Shown here: positions 25,126-35,671 of the stretch, piece by piece | Numbering within the stretch: position 1 is the stretch's first letter | Layout: every line of letters begins with the position of its first letter | Assembly (NCBI RefSeq): GCF_023072615.1 | Contig: NZ_JAKNRW010000012.1 | Location: forward strand, 1-64,000 | Direction of reading: 5' to 3' | DNA length: 64,000 nt | DNA from: Pseudomonas violetae | Lineage (GTDB): Bacteria; Pseudomonadota; Gammaproteobacteria; Pseudomonadales; Pseudomonadaceae | The notes under the pieces: model-generated | Databases searched by the model: none | What the model was told of the DNA's origin: nothing | The model's input: the letters and a program-made list of their open reading frames with translations, nothing else | Translations under genes and position numbers: made by a program

Positions 25126-27507
25126 TCACTTCCTTAGCGTGGCGTTCAACCTTTGTTCGAGCGAGGTGAGGATGTTTTGCGTCGTGGTATTCACCTCATC
25201 GTCATTAAGAGTGCGCGATGGATGCTGCCAGGTCAAGCCGACTGCAAGGCTTTTTCTATCAGGATCAATGCCTTTACCCTGATACACGTCAAATAGCCTG
25301 AGGTCTGTCAGCCATTCGCCTGCATTTTCACGGATTACGTCGAGTACGGCACTCGCTGCGACGTCTTTTTCCGCGATCAGGGCCAGGTCACGTCGCACTT
25401 CAGGAAAGCGCGATAACTCCTGGAATTTAGGCATTTTACCCAGGGCCACTTCTGCCAGAACCAGCTCGAATACGAACACCGGGCGGTCGAGACCGAGGGT
25501 TTTCGATAATTCCGGGTGAATGGCGCCCACGAAACCGACCAGGCGACCTTCACGTTCGATGCGAGCGGTTTGACCCGGGTGCAGCGCTGGGTGTTTGCCC
25601 GGCACGAAAGTGAACGAATCCAGCGCCCCGGCAAAACCCAATACCGCTTCCACGTCGGCTTTGACATCGAAGAAGTCGACGACATCGCGACCTTGTGCCC
25701 AGCCTTCCGGCAGGCGGCTGCCGCAGACCACACCGGCGATCATCGGCTCTTGCTTGAGGCCGTCGAGTTGACCGACGAAGCGCAGGCCGCTTTCGAACAG
25801 GCGGACGCGATCCTGCTGGCGGTTCAGGTTGTGCTGAAGCGCCTTGACCAGGCCCGGCCACAGCGAAGAGCGCATGGCTGCCATGTCGTTGGAGATCGGA
25901 TTGGCCAGGAGCAGCGGTTCAACGCCTGGATTAAACAACTCGAATTGTTTCGGATCGATGAAGCTGTAGGTGATCGCTTCCTGATAACCACGGGCGACCA
26001 GCAGGCGACGCAGTTCTGGCAGGTCGCTACGGGCTTCGGCCTTGGCTTGCGGAGCAAGACGGGCTTGCGGGTAGCGAACCGGCAGGCGGTTGTAGCCGTA
26101 CAGGCGAGCCAGCTCTTCGATCAGGTCAACTTCCAGGCTGATGTCGAAGCGATGGCTTGGCACTTCTACGCGCCACTGCCCTGCCCCGTCGGCGGAAATC
26201 TTCAGGCCCAGGCCGTTGAGCAGGCGCTCGACTTCGGTCGACTCCATCTCCATGCCGAGCATCTGGCTGATGCGCTGTGCACGCAAGGTGACCGGAGCGA
26301 TTGACGGCAGGTGCTGTTCGCTGACGGTTTCGATGATCGGGCCGGCTTCGCCGCCGGTGATTTCCAGCAGCAAGCCGGTGGCGCGCTCCATGGCTTCACG
26401 GGCCAACTGCCAATCTACGCCACGCTCGTAGCGGTGCGAGGCGTCGGTGTGCAGGCCGTAGGAACGGGCCTTGCCAGCAACGGCGATCTGGTCGAAGAAG
26501 GCGCTTTCGAGGAATACGTCGCGAGTGGTCGCGGTGTTGACGCCGCTGTGCTCGCCACCCATGACGCCGGCAATCGCCAGGGCGCGGGTGTGGTCGGCGA
26601 TGACCAGGGTATCGCTGCGCAGGCTGACTTCCTGACCGTCGAGCAATACCAGCTTCTCGCCTTCCTCGGCCATGCGCACGCGGATGCCGCCATTGATTTC
26701 GGCGAGATCGAAGGCATGCAGCGGTTGGCCCAGCTCGAGCATCACGTAGTTGGTGATGTCGACGGCGGCGTCGATGCTGCGTACGTCGGAACGGCGCAGG
26801 CGCTCGACCATCCACAGCGGAGTCGGCTTGGACAGGTCGACGTTACGGATGACGCGGCCCAGGTAGCGAGGGCAAGCGGCCGGCGCCAGAACTTCAACCG
26901 AGCGCACTTCGTCGTGCACGGCTGGCACGCTGACCACAACGGGACGGGTGACTTCGGCGGCGTACAGCGCGCCGACTTCACGCGCCAGGCCGGCCACGGA
27001 CAGGCAGTCACCGCGGTTCGGGGTCAGGTCGACCTCGATGCTGGCGTCGTCCAGGCCCAGGTATTCACGGATGTCCTGGCCAACCGGTGCATCGACCGGC
27101 AATTCCATCAGGCCATCGTTGCCTTCGCCAACCTGCAACTCGGCTTGTGAGCACAGCATGCCGTTGGACTCGACGCCACGCAGCTTGGCTTTCTTGATCT
27201 TGAAGTCGCCTGGCAACTCGGCGCCGATCATGGCGAACGGGATCTTCAGGCCTGGGCGCACGTTTGGTGCACCGCAAACGACCTGGAAGGTTTCGGCGCC
27301 ATTACTGACCTGGCACACACGCAACTTATCGGCGTCCGGGTGCTGCTCGGTGCTCAGCACCTCGCCCACGACCACGCCACTGAATTCACCGGCGGCCAGC
27401 GTAACGCTATCGACCTCAAGACCGGCCATCGACAGACGAGCAACCAGCTCGTCACGACTTACCTGCGGGCTTACCCAACCGCGCAGCCATTGTTCACTGA
27501 ATTTCAT
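25126..27507 (-). CDS. pheT: Phenylalanine-tRNA ligase beta subunit
   Basis: A 793-residue subunit of the alpha2-beta2 synthetase that charges tRNA-Phe. Visible domains are an N-terminal EMAP-like tRNA-binding domain (VVVGEVLSTEQHPDADKLRVCQVS, about 40-150), the B3/B4 editing region with GVMGGEHSGVNTATTRDVFLESA (about 300-370), the B5 fold, a catalytic-like core (YQEAITYSFIDPKQ) and a C-terminal ferredoxin-like anticodon-binding domain ending in RLNATLRK. The length is that of pseudomonad PheT. It follows pheS by 26 bases. Confidence 0.97.
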   Translation of the reverse strand: MKFSEQWLRGWVSPQVSRDELVARLSMAGLEVDSVTLAAGEFSGVVVGEVLSTEQHPDADKLRVCQVSNGAETFQVVCGAPNVRPGLKIPFAMIGAELPGDFKIKKAKLRGVESNGMLCSQAELQVGEGNDGLMELPVDAPVGQDIREYLGLDDASIEVDLTPNRGDCLSVAGLAREVGALYAAEVTRPVVVSVPAVHDEVRSVEVLAPAACPRYLGRVIRNVDLSKPTPLWMVERLRRSDVRSIDAAVDITNYVMLELGQPLHAFDLAEINGGIRVRMAEEGEKLVLLDGQEVSLRSDTLVIADHTRALAIAGVMGGEHSGVNTATTRDVFLESAFFDQIAVAGKARSYGLHTDASHRYERGVDWQLAREAMERATGLLLEITGGEAGPIIETVSEQHLPSIAPVTLRAQRISQMLGMEMESTEVERLLNGLGLKISADGAGQWRVEVPSHRFDISLEVDLIEELARLYGYNRLPVRYPQARLAPQAKAEARSDLPELRRLLVARGYQEAITYSFIDPKQFELFNPGVEPLLLANPISNDMAAMRSSLWPGLVKALQHNLNRQQDRVRLFESGLRFVGQLDGLKQEPMIAGVVCGSRLPEGWAQGRDVVDFFDVKADVEAVLGFAGALDSFTFVPGKHPALHPGQTARIEREGRLVGFVGAIHPELSKTLGLDRPVFVFELVLAEVALGKMPKFQELSRFPEVRRDLALIAEKDVAASAVLDVIRENAGEWLTDLRLFDVYQGKGIDPDRKSLAVGLTWQHPSRTLNDDEVNTTTQNILTSLEQRLNATLRK

Positions 27508-27533
27508 CCTGCTCTCCTAAGAATTCGTTACGA

Positions 27534-28604
<1,071 letters not shown>

Positions 28605-28659
28605 ATGACGTTTAACACCTGGCCCCACAAAGGTGAGGCAGGGTGACTGTCGGGGGTAC

Positions 28660-29016
28660 TTAAGCCAAGGTGGCTTTAGCTTTCTCGACAATCGCAGCAA
28701 ACGCCGCTTTTTCGTTCACTGCCAGATCAGCCAGAACCTTACGGTCGATCTCGATGGACGCTTTTTTCAGGCCGGCGATGAAACGGCTGTAGGACAGACC
28801 GTTGATACGTGCACCAGCGTTGATACGAGCGATCCACAGAGCGCGGAACTGACGTTTTTTCTGACGACGGTCACGGTAGGCGTATTGGCCTGCCTTGATT
28901 ACCGCTTGCTTGGCAACACGGAATACGCGCGAACGAGCGCCGTAGTAGCCTTTAGCAAGTTTCAGAATTTTTTTGTGACGTTTACGGGCAATGACGCCAC
29001 GCTTTACACGAGCCAT
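28660..29016 (-). CDS. rplT: Ribosomal protein bL20
   Basis: A 118-residue, very basic protein that nucleates assembly of the large ribosomal subunit. It has the canonical start [29 protein letters not shown] and the segment [27 protein letters not shown]. In other bacteria L20 also represses its own operon by binding the rpmI leader. It lies 27 bases behind rpmI and before the pheS leader hairpin. Confidence 0.97.
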   Translation of the reverse strand: MARVKRGVIARKRHKKILKLAKGYYGARSRVFRVAKQAVIKAGQYAYRDRRQKKRQFRALWIARINAGARINGLSYSRFIAGLKKASIEIDRKVLADLAVNEKAAFAAIVEKAKATLA

Positions 29017-29043
29017 GAGTTACTTCCTCTATTCTTGACTAAA

Positions 29044-29238
29044 TTAACGAAGGCGCAGCATGCGCTCGACTTTTGCCACGTCACACGGTGCCAGCAAGCT
29101 GCTACCGCGCAGTTGACGCTTACGCTTGGTCGACATTTTAGTCAGGATGTGGCTCTTGAAAGCGTGCTTGTGCTTGATACCGTTAGCAGTTTTCAGAAAC
29201 CGCTTAGCAGCACCACTTTTAGTTTTCATTTTTGGCAT
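29044..29238 (-). CDS. rpmI: Ribosomal protein bL35
   Basis: A 64-residue basic protein of the large subunit ([16 protein letters not shown], then [22 protein letters not shown]). It follows infC after a 60-base gap and is followed by rplT, the universal IF3-L35-L20 order. Length and sequence match the family throughout. The gap before it may carry the RNA target for L20 feedback, but I cannot show the pseudoknot by eye. Confidence 0.96.
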   Translation of the reverse strand: MPKMKTKSGAAKRFLKTANGIKHKHAFKSHILTKMSTKRKRQLRGSSLLAPCDVAKVERMLRLR

Positions 29239-29298
29239 GTTCGGATACTCCGCATTCAGTTGATAAACATAATCAGTAGGCCTGCCGTGCCCAAATGA

Positions 29299-29844
29299 TT
29301 ACTTCTTCTTTTTCGGGGCGATGACCATGATCAGTTGGCGTCCTTCCATCTTAGGATGCTGTTCGACCGAACCGTACTCGAGCAAGTCACCTTCAACTCG
29401 CTTGAGGAGTTCCATCCCCAGCTCCTGGTGGGCCATCTCACGGCCGCGGAATCGCAAGGATACCTTGGCCCTGTCCCCATCACTCAGGAAACGTACCAGG
29501 TTGCGCAGTTTTACCTGGTAATCCCCTTCCTCCGTCCCTGGACGAAACTTGATTTCTTTAACCTGAATCTGCTTCTGGTTCTTCTTGGCTGCGGCAACCT
29601 GCTTCTTCTTTTCGAAGATCGATTTGCCGTAGTCCATCAGCTTGCAGACAGGAGGTACAGCATCGGCGGAAATTTCCACCAAATCGAGCTTGGCTTCTTC
29701 AGCCTTAAGAAGCGCGTCTTCAATTGACACAATCCCAAGCTGCTCGCCTTCAGCCCCAATTAACCGAACCTCGCGTGCCGAGATATTCTCGTTGATCGGG
29801 GCTTTCGGTGCAGCTCGTTTATCTTGTCTCATTTCACGCTTAAT
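29299..29844 (-). CDS. infC: Translation initiation factor IF-3, AUU start
   Basis: IF-3 of about 181 residues with the N-terminal domain ([21 protein letters not shown]), the linker and the C-terminal domain ([22 protein letters not shown]) ending IAPKKKK. It prevents early joining of the large subunit and proofreads start codons. No ATG or GTG lies at the conserved N-terminus. The ribosome site GGAG sits eight bases before an ATT at 29844, giving [10 protein letters not shown], so I place the start there. ATT 29850, one codon pair upstream, is the other choice. Rare AUU starts allow IF-3 to limit its own synthesis. Confidence 0.92.
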   Translation of the reverse strand: MKREMRQDKRAAPKAPINENISAREVRLIGAEGEQLGIVSIEDALLKAEEAKLDLVEISADAVPPVCKLMDYGKSIFEKKKQVAAAKKNQKQIQVKEIKFRPGTEEGDYQVKLRNLVRFLSDGDRAKVSLRFRGREMAHQELGMELLKRVEGDLLEYGSVEQHPKMEGRQLIMVIAPKKKK

Positions 29845-29849
29845 AGTAA

Positions 29850-31772
29850 TTACTCCGAATCTGGGCGACCACGCCGGGAAACCGCTTGCGCGAGAAACTC
29901 AGCGAACTGGGCGACGGGCATCGAGCCCAGGTCAGCACCTTCACGAGTACGCACAGCGACAGTCTGCATCTCGACTTCCCGATCTCCGATAACCAAGAGA
30001 TAGGGAACCTTGAGCAAAGTATGCTCGCGGATTTTAAAGCCGATCTTTTCATTTCTCAAGTCAGACTTGGCACGAAATCCGCTTTCGTTGAGAGTTTTTT
30101 CAACTTCAGCGGCGAAATCAGCCTGCTTGTCAGTGATATTCATGATCACTGCCTGGGTCGGAGCCAGCCACGCAGGGAATGCTCCCTCGTAGTGCTCGAT
30201 CAGGATTCCGACGAAACGTTCGAAGGATCCGAGGATCGCCCGGTGCAACATAACCGGGTGCTTGCGACTGTTGTCTTCGGAGACGTATTCGGCTCCCAGA
30301 CGGACAGGCAGGTTAAAATCGAGCTGCAGGGTACCACACTGCCAGACGCGGCCAAGGCAATCTTTCAGCGAGAACTCGATCTTCGGACCGTAGAAAGCGC
30401 CCTCGCCCGGTTGCAGATCGTACGGCAGGCCCGCGCTATCAAGGGCTGCAGCCAGGGCAGCCTCGGCGCGATCCCACAGTTCGTCGGAACCAACGCGTTT
30501 TTCCGGACGAGTGGACAGCTTCATCTCGACGTCTTTAAAGCCGAAATCGGCATAGACATCCATGGTCAGCTTGATGAACGCGGCGGATTCGGCCTGCATC
30601 TGCTCTTCGGTGCAGAAGATATGGGCGTCATCCTGGGTGAACGCACGTACGCGCATGATGCCGTGCAGCGCACCCGATGGCTCGTTGCGGTGGCAGGCAC
30701 CAAACTCGGCCAGGCGCATCGGCAGCTCGCGGTAGCTTTTCAGGCCCTGGTTGAACACCTGCACGTGGCACGGGCAGTTCATCGGCTTGATGGCGTAGTC
30801 GCGGTTTTCCGACTGGGTGGTGAACATGTTGTCGGCGTAGTTCGCCCAGTGCCCGGATTTCTCCCACAGACTGCGGTCAACGACTTGAGGAGTCTTGATC
30901 TCCAGATAGCCGTTGTCGCGCTGAACCTTGCGCATGTACTGCTCGAGCACCTGGTACAGGGTCCAGCCGTTCGGGTGCCAGAACACCATGCCCGGCGACT
31001 CTTCCTGGGTGTGGAACAGGCCCAGGCGTTTGCCGATCTTGCGGTGATCGCGTTTTTCCGCTTCTTCGATGCGCTGGATGTAAGCCGCCAGCTGCTTCTT
31101 GTCCGCCCATGCAGTGCCATAGACGCGCTGCAATTGCTCGTTCTTGGCATCACCGCGCCAGTAGGCGCCGGACAACTTGGTCAGCTTGAAGGATTTCAGG
31201 AAACGGGTGTTCGGCACGTGCGGGCCGCGGCACATGTCGACGTATTCTTCGTGATAGTACAGGCCCATGGCCTGTTCGTTCGGCATGTCCTCGACCAGAC
31301 GCAACTTGTAGTCTTCGCCACGGGCCTTGAACACTTCGATCACTTCGGCGCGCGGAGTGACTTTCTTGATCACGTCGTAATCTTTCTCGATCAGCTGCTG
31401 CATGCGCTGTTCGATAGCGGCCAGGTCGTCCGGAGTGAAAGGACGTTCGAAGGCGATGTCGTAATAGAAGCCTTCGTCGATGACCGGACCGATCACCATT
31501 TTGGCCGTCGGGTACAACTGCTTGACCGCGTGGCCAACCAGGTGGGCGCAAGAGTGGCGAATGATCTCCAGCCCCTCTTCATCCTTTGGCGTGATGATTT
31601 GCAGCGTGGAATCGCTGCCGATGATGTCGCTGGCGTCGACCAGTTGCCCATTGACCTTGCCGGCCACAGTGGCTTTGGCCAGGCCAGCACCAATAGATGC
31701 GGCGACTTCGGCTACCGAAACCGGGTGATCGAATGAACGTTGACTGCCGTCGGGAAGAGTAATAGTTGGCAT
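29850..31772 (-). CDS. thrS: Threonine-tRNA ligase
   Basis: A 640-residue class II synthetase (E. coli 642). Domains are TGS (about 1-60, [19 protein letters not shown]), the editing domain with zinc-type [14 protein letters not shown] near 73-86, a catalytic core with motif 2 ([24 protein letters not shown]), zinc ligands including MNCPCHV, and a C-terminal anticodon-binding domain ending in [12 protein letters not shown] use ATG 31772 behind the strong site GGAGAGGAGG, not the longer frame to 31805. Its stop overlaps the infC 5' region by a base. Confidence 0.97.
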   Translation of the reverse strand: MPTITLPDGSQRSFDHPVSVAEVAASIGAGLAKATVAGKVNGQLVDASDIIGSDSTLQIITPKDEEGLEIIRHSCAHLVGHAVKQLYPTAKMVIGPVIDEGFYYDIAFERPFTPDDLAAIEQRMQQLIEKDYDVIKKVTPRAEVIEVFKARGEDYKLRLVEDMPNEQAMGLYYHEEYVDMCRGPHVPNTRFLKSFKLTKLSGAYWRGDAKNEQLQRVYGTAWADKKQLAAYIQRIEEAEKRDHRKIGKRLGLFHTQEESPGMVFWHPNGWTLYQVLEQYMRKVQRDNGYLEIKTPQVVDRSLWEKSGHWANYADNMFTTQSENRDYAIKPMNCPCHVQVFNQGLKSYRELPMRLAEFGACHRNEPSGALHGIMRVRAFTQDDAHIFCTEEQMQAESAAFIKLTMDVYADFGFKDVEMKLSTRPEKRVGSDELWDRAEAALAAALDSAGLPYDLQPGEGAFYGPKIEFSLKDCLGRVWQCGTLQLDFNLPVRLGAEYVSEDNSRKHPVMLHRAILGSFERFVGILIEHYEGAFPAWLAPTQAVIMNITDKQADFAAEVEKTLNESGFRAKSDLRNEKIGFKIREHTLLKVPYLLVIGDREVEMQTVAVRTREGADLGSMPVAQFAEFLAQAVSRRGRPDSE

Positions 31773-32145
31773 GGCGCCTCCTCTCCTAGTGGTGACCCCT
31801 ACCAAAGGTCACGTGGGTTGGGATGAGCCAGTACAAGATCCGATCCAGGCCATTCAATGACGAACGCCTGCCTTACAGCGGCAGGAGCCTTGCGGCCAAC
31901 CGGAAACCGAACCAGAGTGACTGGGATTCAAATCAGGGTTATTCGGGCCTCTGCCGCCACCGGGACTGAAGGTCATCCGGAGCCTGGAAACGCCCGAGCG
32001 ATGCATGCTAGCACAGATGAACGGTCATCGATGCGATGGCGCTCGCGGCGAGGGCAAATCGACGTTTTTTATGCCAGAGTGCTGAACTTGAACAGGGTTT
32101 TACCCCTCAGATAATAAGACATTGACCCACAAGGAGCATCCCCGC
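31773..32145. other. Intergenic region upstream of thrS with leader hairpins
   Basis: This 373-base stretch between divergent thrS and a small periplasmic protein gene has no convincing gene. On the thrS side, GTGACC...GGTCAC (31792-31812) forms a six-base-pair stem just before the Shine-Dalgarno sequence, and CCTGCC...GGCAGG (31868-31886) a second one. Such hairpins could form part of a translational operator, as ThrRS autoregulates in enteric bacteria. The remainder must hold the two divergent promoters, which I cannot place with confidence. Confidence 0.4.
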
Positions 32146-32448
32146 ATGCGTCTGAATCGTTTATTCGCCATCGTCGCCCCCGTCGTCCTGCTGCTGCCAC
32201 TGGCCGCCCACGCGGATTGGCCGAAGGGCGAGCGCGAGAAATACATGGCTCAGTGCACCCAGGCAGCCACGCCGCAAATCGGCGCCGCGGCTGCCAAGGC
32301 CCACTGCGCCTGTGGCGCCGATGCGATCAAGTCGTACCCGGCCAGCGACATCCAGGCATTGATGGACAACAAGGCCAGTGATGCGCTGAAACAGAAAGCA
32401 CTGACCCAGATCGCCTCCTGCAAAGCCGATCCGAAGGCGAAAAAATAA
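32146..32448 (+). CDS. Small periplasmic protein of unknown function
   Basis: A 100-residue protein with a Sec signal peptide (LNRLFAIVAPVVLLLPLAAHA, cleavage near residue 23). The mature part is Ala/Lys-rich with three Cys residues (QCTQAA, HCACGAD) and a fourth near the C-terminus (ASCKADPKAKK), enough for two disulfides in the periplasm. ATG 32146 follows AAGGAGC. It is transcribed away from thrS and may be a stand-alone gene. I do not know a function; similar small proteins occur across pseudomonads. Confidence 0.8.
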   Translation: MRLNRLFAIVAPVVLLLPLAAHADWPKGEREKYMAQCTQAATPQIGAAAAKAHCACGADAIKSYPASDIQALMDNKASDALKQKALTQIASCKADPKAKK

Positions 32449-32738
32449 GCCCATCGGAGCCCATTTTCAGCGTGGACGAGAGCCAAAAAGCCCCTGAAAA
32501 CCGTTTTTTCCTACAAATTCTTCAGGTTTTTAAGCTTTTTTTATCGTCTTTACTTTCGACTGGAAGCCTTTTAAATCGGGGCTTTCAGCCAATATGAGCA
32601 GCAAAGCAAGCGTGACCGCAAGGCAAACAGCGCCTCCGGGGGGCTCCCAAAGCGAACATTTCGACTATGATACCCCGGTGTGCCCAGTTGGCCTGAGCAG
32701 CACAGTACTGAAAAATATATGTTTCTTGGAGATACACC
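32449..32738. other. Leader region of the cold-shock gene
   Basis: A 290-base non-coding stretch in front of the cold-shock gene. It is AT-rich near 32500-32560 (runs such as TTTTTTATCG) and more GC-rich near 32610-32690. A long 5' untranslated leader is usual for cspA-type genes, where RNA folding controls cold translation; the ribosome site TTGGAGA stands eight bases before the ATG. No other gene is seen here. Confidence 0.4.
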
Positions 32739-32951
32739 ATGTCTAATCGCCAAACCGGCACCGTTAAGTGGTTCAACGATGAAAAAGGCTTCGGCTTCAT
32801 CACTCCTCAAGGTGGCGGTGACGACCTGTTCGTACACTTCAAAGCTATCGAAAGCGACGGTTTCAAAAGCCTGAAAGAAGGCCAGACCGTTTCCTTCGTG
32901 GCTGAGAAAGGCCAAAAGGGTATGCAAGCTGCACAAGTTCGCCCAGAGTAA
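32739..32951 (+). CDS. CspA-family cold-shock RNA chaperone
   Basis: A 70-residue single cold-shock domain protein. RNP1 (KGFGFITPQ) and RNP2 (DLFVHFKAI) are intact with the usual aromatic residues on the nucleic-acid face, and [12 protein letters not shown] is canonical. It melts RNA secondary structure in the cytoplasm, helping translation in the cold or on growth transition. A strong terminator follows 14 bases after the stop, so it is a single-gene unit with a long leader. Exact naming (capB, cspA, cspC) is not possible from sequence alone. Confidence 0.95.
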   Translation: MSNRQTGTVKWFNDEKGFGFITPQGGGDDLFVHFKAIESDGFKSLKEGQTVSFVAEKGQKGMQAAQVRPE

Positions 32952-32965
32952 GTTTCTGGCGCACT

Positions 32966-32997
32966 AAAAAAACCCCGTCCATGTGACGGGGTTTTTT
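32966..32997 (+). terminator. Intrinsic terminator of the cold-shock gene
   Basis: AACCCCGTC and GACGGGGTT form a strong stem with the five-base loop CATGT, flanked by A and T runs on both sides (32966-32997). The T-run on the right ends transcription of the cold-shock gene; the A-run lets it also serve the leftward lipoprotein gene at 33024, whose stop is 26 bases away. Confidence 0.9.
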
Positions 32998-33023
32998 ATG
33001 CGTGCAACAAAAGCCTGGTACGG

Positions 33024-33344
33024 TCAGCCGCAGTTGACGCGGGTGACCACTCGAGCCGCATCGGTATTGAGGTTCAGGCGGTCGGAGCGGTATTCCAGGG
33101 TGACCATGTCATCGGGCAACAGGAACCGGGCATTCTGCGCGCCAGCGCGAGTGCGAGCCTGCTCCAGCAATTCAGACGAAGCCTTCTTGCCGATGGCGAA
33201 TTCGGCTGCCTTTGCTTCGCAGCGGCTGTGACCCGTTTCCGTCGCCGTTACAGGGTCTGCTGCCGATTCGGAGGACGTACTGCTGCAACCAGCCAGCAAC
33301 GTGGCGGCCAACAAAGTACCCAATGACGCGAGCTTCCAAGGCAT
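33024..33344 (-). CDS. I78-family peptidase inhibitor lipoprotein
   Basis: A 106-residue lipoprotein. The signal peptide ends with the lipobox LLAGC (Cys near 19). The mature domain begins HSRCEAKAAEFAIGKKAS and continues ARTRAGAQNARFLLPDDMVTLEYRSDRLNL, the pattern of the I78 inhibitor family, with the two conserved Cys residues (RCE and the final NCG) likely bonded. Members inhibit serine proteases; in the periplasm or outer membrane it would guard against host or own proteases. ATG 33344 follows AGGAGG. Confidence 0.85.
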   Translation of the reverse strand: MPWKLASLGTLLAATLLAGCSSTSSESAADPVTATETGHSRCEAKAAEFAIGKKASSELLEQARTRAGAQNARFLLPDDMVTLEYRSDRLNLNTDAARVVTRVNCG

Positions 33345-33510
33345 GAAGCCTCCTCTTTTCAATAGTTAAGCTGAGATCGTGCGACCACCAATCTGACGAT
33401 TGGTTTCACCGTGGGTGATAGCACCCTGCCCCCAGACAGGATAATTGCCAAGTTTGCCTGAGCACCACCCTGCTGATCATTCTTCAATCGTGACTGAATA
33501 TGAACAACTC

Positions 33511-33834
33511 TTAGTAGACGTCGATGTAGTCAAACGGCGGATTCGGCCAGTTCTCTTTCAACGCGTTGTAGATCTGCATCACCCACACCCCATCGCTGGC
33601 AGCGACCCGCCCGACATAACCGGAACCCTTGGCCCAAGTCTCCAGGCGAAACAACAGGTCGCCGATATCAGTACCACCGACGACGCCTGAGGAGATATAG
33701 GCAATACCGCCTTTGGTGACCCGCAACTGGGTGTGCTCATCGTCACTGGCAGAGGCCAGCAATTGGCGAACGACATCAAGGGTCAAGCCGTCGGGTGTGT
33801 TCAAATCAATCTGCACGGGGCGGTCCTTGGACAA
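33511..33834 (-). CDS. Conserved protein of unknown function
   Basis: A 107-residue soluble protein. The N-terminal half has a helix (DGLTLDVVRQLLASASD) followed by strands (HTQLRVTKGGIAYISS), and the C-terminal part is aromatic-rich (VWVMQIYNALKENWPNPPFDYIDVY). It is likely a pseudomonad-specific small protein; I recognise no domain. It stands alone, with 166 bases to the upstream lipoprotein gene and 115 bases to the divergent next gene. Base composition matches the core genes. Confidence 0.7.
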   Translation of the reverse strand: MSKDRPVQIDLNTPDGLTLDVVRQLLASASDDEHTQLRVTKGGIAYISSGVVGGTDIGDLLFRLETWAKGSGYVGRVAASDGVWVMQIYNALKENWPNPPFDYIDVY

Positions 33835-33949
33835 TCTTCAAAGACCAAGTGTCGCATAGCCTTCCCCTCATTCCTAAGTCGGAGTGCTAAACGTCGCGCA
33901 AAATGGTTAACTCCGCAAATAGACTTCTACCCATTCACGAGCGCCATTC

Positions 33950-34162
33950 ATGACCACCGTAAGTATCGATGCCGACATCAAGGCCAAGTGGCCACAGGGC
34001 CACAGCTCCTACAGCCCCGGCAGCCCTGAAGAACTGGCAATCATTGGCATAGATCTTCTGGTCAAGGAACTGGGAACCGAAGCGGCCCAGTCATTTATCA
34101 CCCAGGTATTCGAGAAATACCCGGTGAACTATAGGGGCGTCGCGTACACGGCAGGCAAGTAA
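33950..34162 (+). CDS. Small conserved protein of unknown function
   Basis: A 70-residue acidic protein with an N-terminal strand-turn (VSIDADIKAKWPQGHSSYSPGS) and a helical centre (ELAIIGIDLLVKELGTEAAQSFITQVFEKY). The ATG follows GAGCG only loosely, but codon use agrees with the neighbours and the frame is free of stops over its whole length. It converges on the nucleoside hydrolase gene, sharing a hairpin as terminator. No family is recognised. Confidence 0.6.
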   Translation: MTTVSIDADIKAKWPQGHSSYSPGSPEELAIIGIDLLVKELGTEAAQSFITQVFEKYPVNYRGVAYTAGK

Positions 34163-34164
34163 CT

Positions 34165-34186
34165 CCCGCAGGCTGGGACCTGCGGG
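34165..34186. terminator. Hairpin between convergent genes
   Basis: CCCGCAGG and CCTGCGGG make a perfect eight-base-pair stem with a six-base loop (34165-34186), two bases after the small gene stop at 34162 and ten before the nucleoside hydrolase stop. There is no clear T-run on either side, so it may be a weak bidirectional terminator or an mRNA-stabilising stem at the end of the rbs operon. Confidence 0.5.
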
Positions 34187-34196
34187 AATCGGCGGT

Positions 34197-35225
34197 TTAC
34201 TTGAGGCGAGCCAGGCGCTCGGTCAGCAGATCAAAGAAACCCTGAGCGTCGCCGCTTTCAACCCAGAAAGCGTTTTTCGGTGCCTTCAGGCCGTCGTACC
34301 AGTCGACGATGGTCTGGCCGAAGGTTGGGCCTTCACGACTATCGACTACCACATTGACCGCACGACCGCTGAACAGCTCGGGCTTGAGCAGGTAAGCGAT
34401 GACCGTGGCGTCGTGCACCGGGCCACCGGGAATGCCGTAGTGCTCCATATCGCCCTTGACGTATTCATTTAGGATATCGCCCACCAGCTTGCTGGCCTTG
34501 TTGTTCAGGGCCGCGATCTGCTTCAGGCGCGATTCGCTGGTGAGTATCTTGTGTGTCACATCGAGCGGCAGGTAAGTCAGCTTCACGCCACTCTTGAGCA
34601 CAACCTCTGCCGCCTGGGGATCAGCGAACAGGTTGAACTCGGCCACCGGCGTAATGTTGCCACCGTTGAAATGCGCACCGCCCATGATCACTACTTCCTT
34701 GATGCCCTGAACGATCTCGGGCTCCTGGATCAGCGCCAGCGCCAGGTTGGTCTGCGGACCGAGCATGGCTATCGTGATGCTGTGGGGCTTGGCGGCTTTC
34801 AATGTATCAATCAGGTAGTTGACCGCATTGCCTTCGGCCAGGCCTTTTTTCGGTTCATGCACGGTGACACCCGACAGGCCTTCCTTGCCATGGATGTTTT
34901 CGGCGTAGATCGGCGTGCGCATCAGTGGCTTGGGTGCACCGGCGTACACCGGCACCTCTTCACGCCCTGCCCACTCGCGGGCCAGTCGCGCATTGCGCGA
35001 AGTCTTGTCCAGGCGCACGTTGCCGGCCACCGTGGTCAGTGCACGGATGTTCAACTCTTCAGGGGAAGCCAAGGCAAACAATAAGGCGACCACGTCGTCG
35101 GCACCCGGGTCGGTGTCGATGATCAGGTCGATCTTTTCCGCCGCCTGGGCGCCTGTTGCAGTAATCAAGGACAAAAGCAGCAAACTCCGGATCAGTTGGT
35201 GCAGTTTCTGAGCATAGCGGTGCAT
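34197..35225 (-). CDS. Periplasmic nucleoside hydrolase
   Basis: A 342-residue IU-type nucleoside hydrolase. A Sec signal peptide (residues 1-28, ending ATGAQA-AE) is followed by the diagnostic Asp cluster IDTDPGADDVVALL, which binds calcium, and the FNLFADPQAAEVVL and GPVHDAT motifs of the active site. It splits nucleosides into base and ribose. I chose ATG 35225, which gives the signal peptide; longer frames lack sense. As the last gene of rbsBACRKD it would free ribose in the periplasm for the RbsB transporter. Confidence 0.88.
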   Translation of the reverse strand: MHRYAQKLHQLIRSLLLLSLITATGAQAAEKIDLIIDTDPGADDVVALLFALASPEELNIRALTTVAGNVRLDKTSRNARLAREWAGREEVPVYAGAPKPLMRTPIYAENIHGKEGLSGVTVHEPKKGLAEGNAVNYLIDTLKAAKPHSITIAMLGPQTNLALALIQEPEIVQGIKEVVIMGGAHFNGGNITPVAEFNLFADPQAAEVVLKSGVKLTYLPLDVTHKILTSESRLKQIAALNNKASKLVGDILNEYVKGDMEHYGIPGGPVHDATVIAYLLKPELFSGRAVNVVVDSREGPTFGQTIVDWYDGLKAPKNAFWVESGDAQGFFDLLTERLARLK

Positions 35226-35266
35226 AGCGCACTCCTTGTGCGTGGGGAAACATTGATGTCGAATTT

Positions 35267-35671
35267 CTAGAAGGTCACTCCGGCGATCAGCACGATGTTG
35301 CAGTACGGCTGGCATTCGCCCGTACGAACAACCGCCCGCGCCTGTCGGCTGAGCACCTTGAATTGGTCATGGCTGAGCAAATCTCGACGTCCCAGTTCGC
35401 CGGCGGCATCAAGCTCGTCCAGGGTAGCCAGCGCCGTCGGTTGTTTATCGAGTATTTCCTGGGCCAGTACGTGACTTTCGACCTGCATTTCACTGAGCAC
35501 CACCTTCAGGGTGCCGATGAAATCCGGGACGCCATGGGTCAGGGCCAGATCGATCAGTTCGACGCCGGCGGGCACCGGCAGGCCGGCATCGCCGATGACC
35601 ACCATGTCGCCATGCCCCAGGGAGGCGATCAAGCGCGACAAGGCGACGTTGAGTAAAGGAGTCTTTTTCAT
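35267..35671 (-). CDS. rbsD: D-ribose pyranase
   Basis: A 134-residue RbsD/FucU-fold protein that interconverts the pyranose and furanose forms of ribose so that the kinase can use it. It contains [38 protein letters not shown] with the conserved catalytic His and Asp, and the end [10 protein letters not shown]. The length fits the family (E. coli 139). Its start overlaps the rbsK stop by ATGA (35668-35671). It is cytoplasmic. Confidence 0.94.
   Translation of the reverse strand: MKKTPLLNVALSRLIASLGHGDMVVIGDAGLPVPAGVELIDLALTHGVPDFIGTLKVVLSEMQVESHVLAQEILDKQPTALATLDELDAAGELGRRDLLSHDQFKVLSRQARAVVRTGECQPYCNIVLIAGVTF

Noticed and set aside
29886..31736. A 616-codon plus-strand frame opposite thrS
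   Set aside because: Antisense shadow of a conserved synthetase gene with no ribosome site or domain of its own; the same holds for frames opposite pheT, rbsR-rbsC and rbsA.
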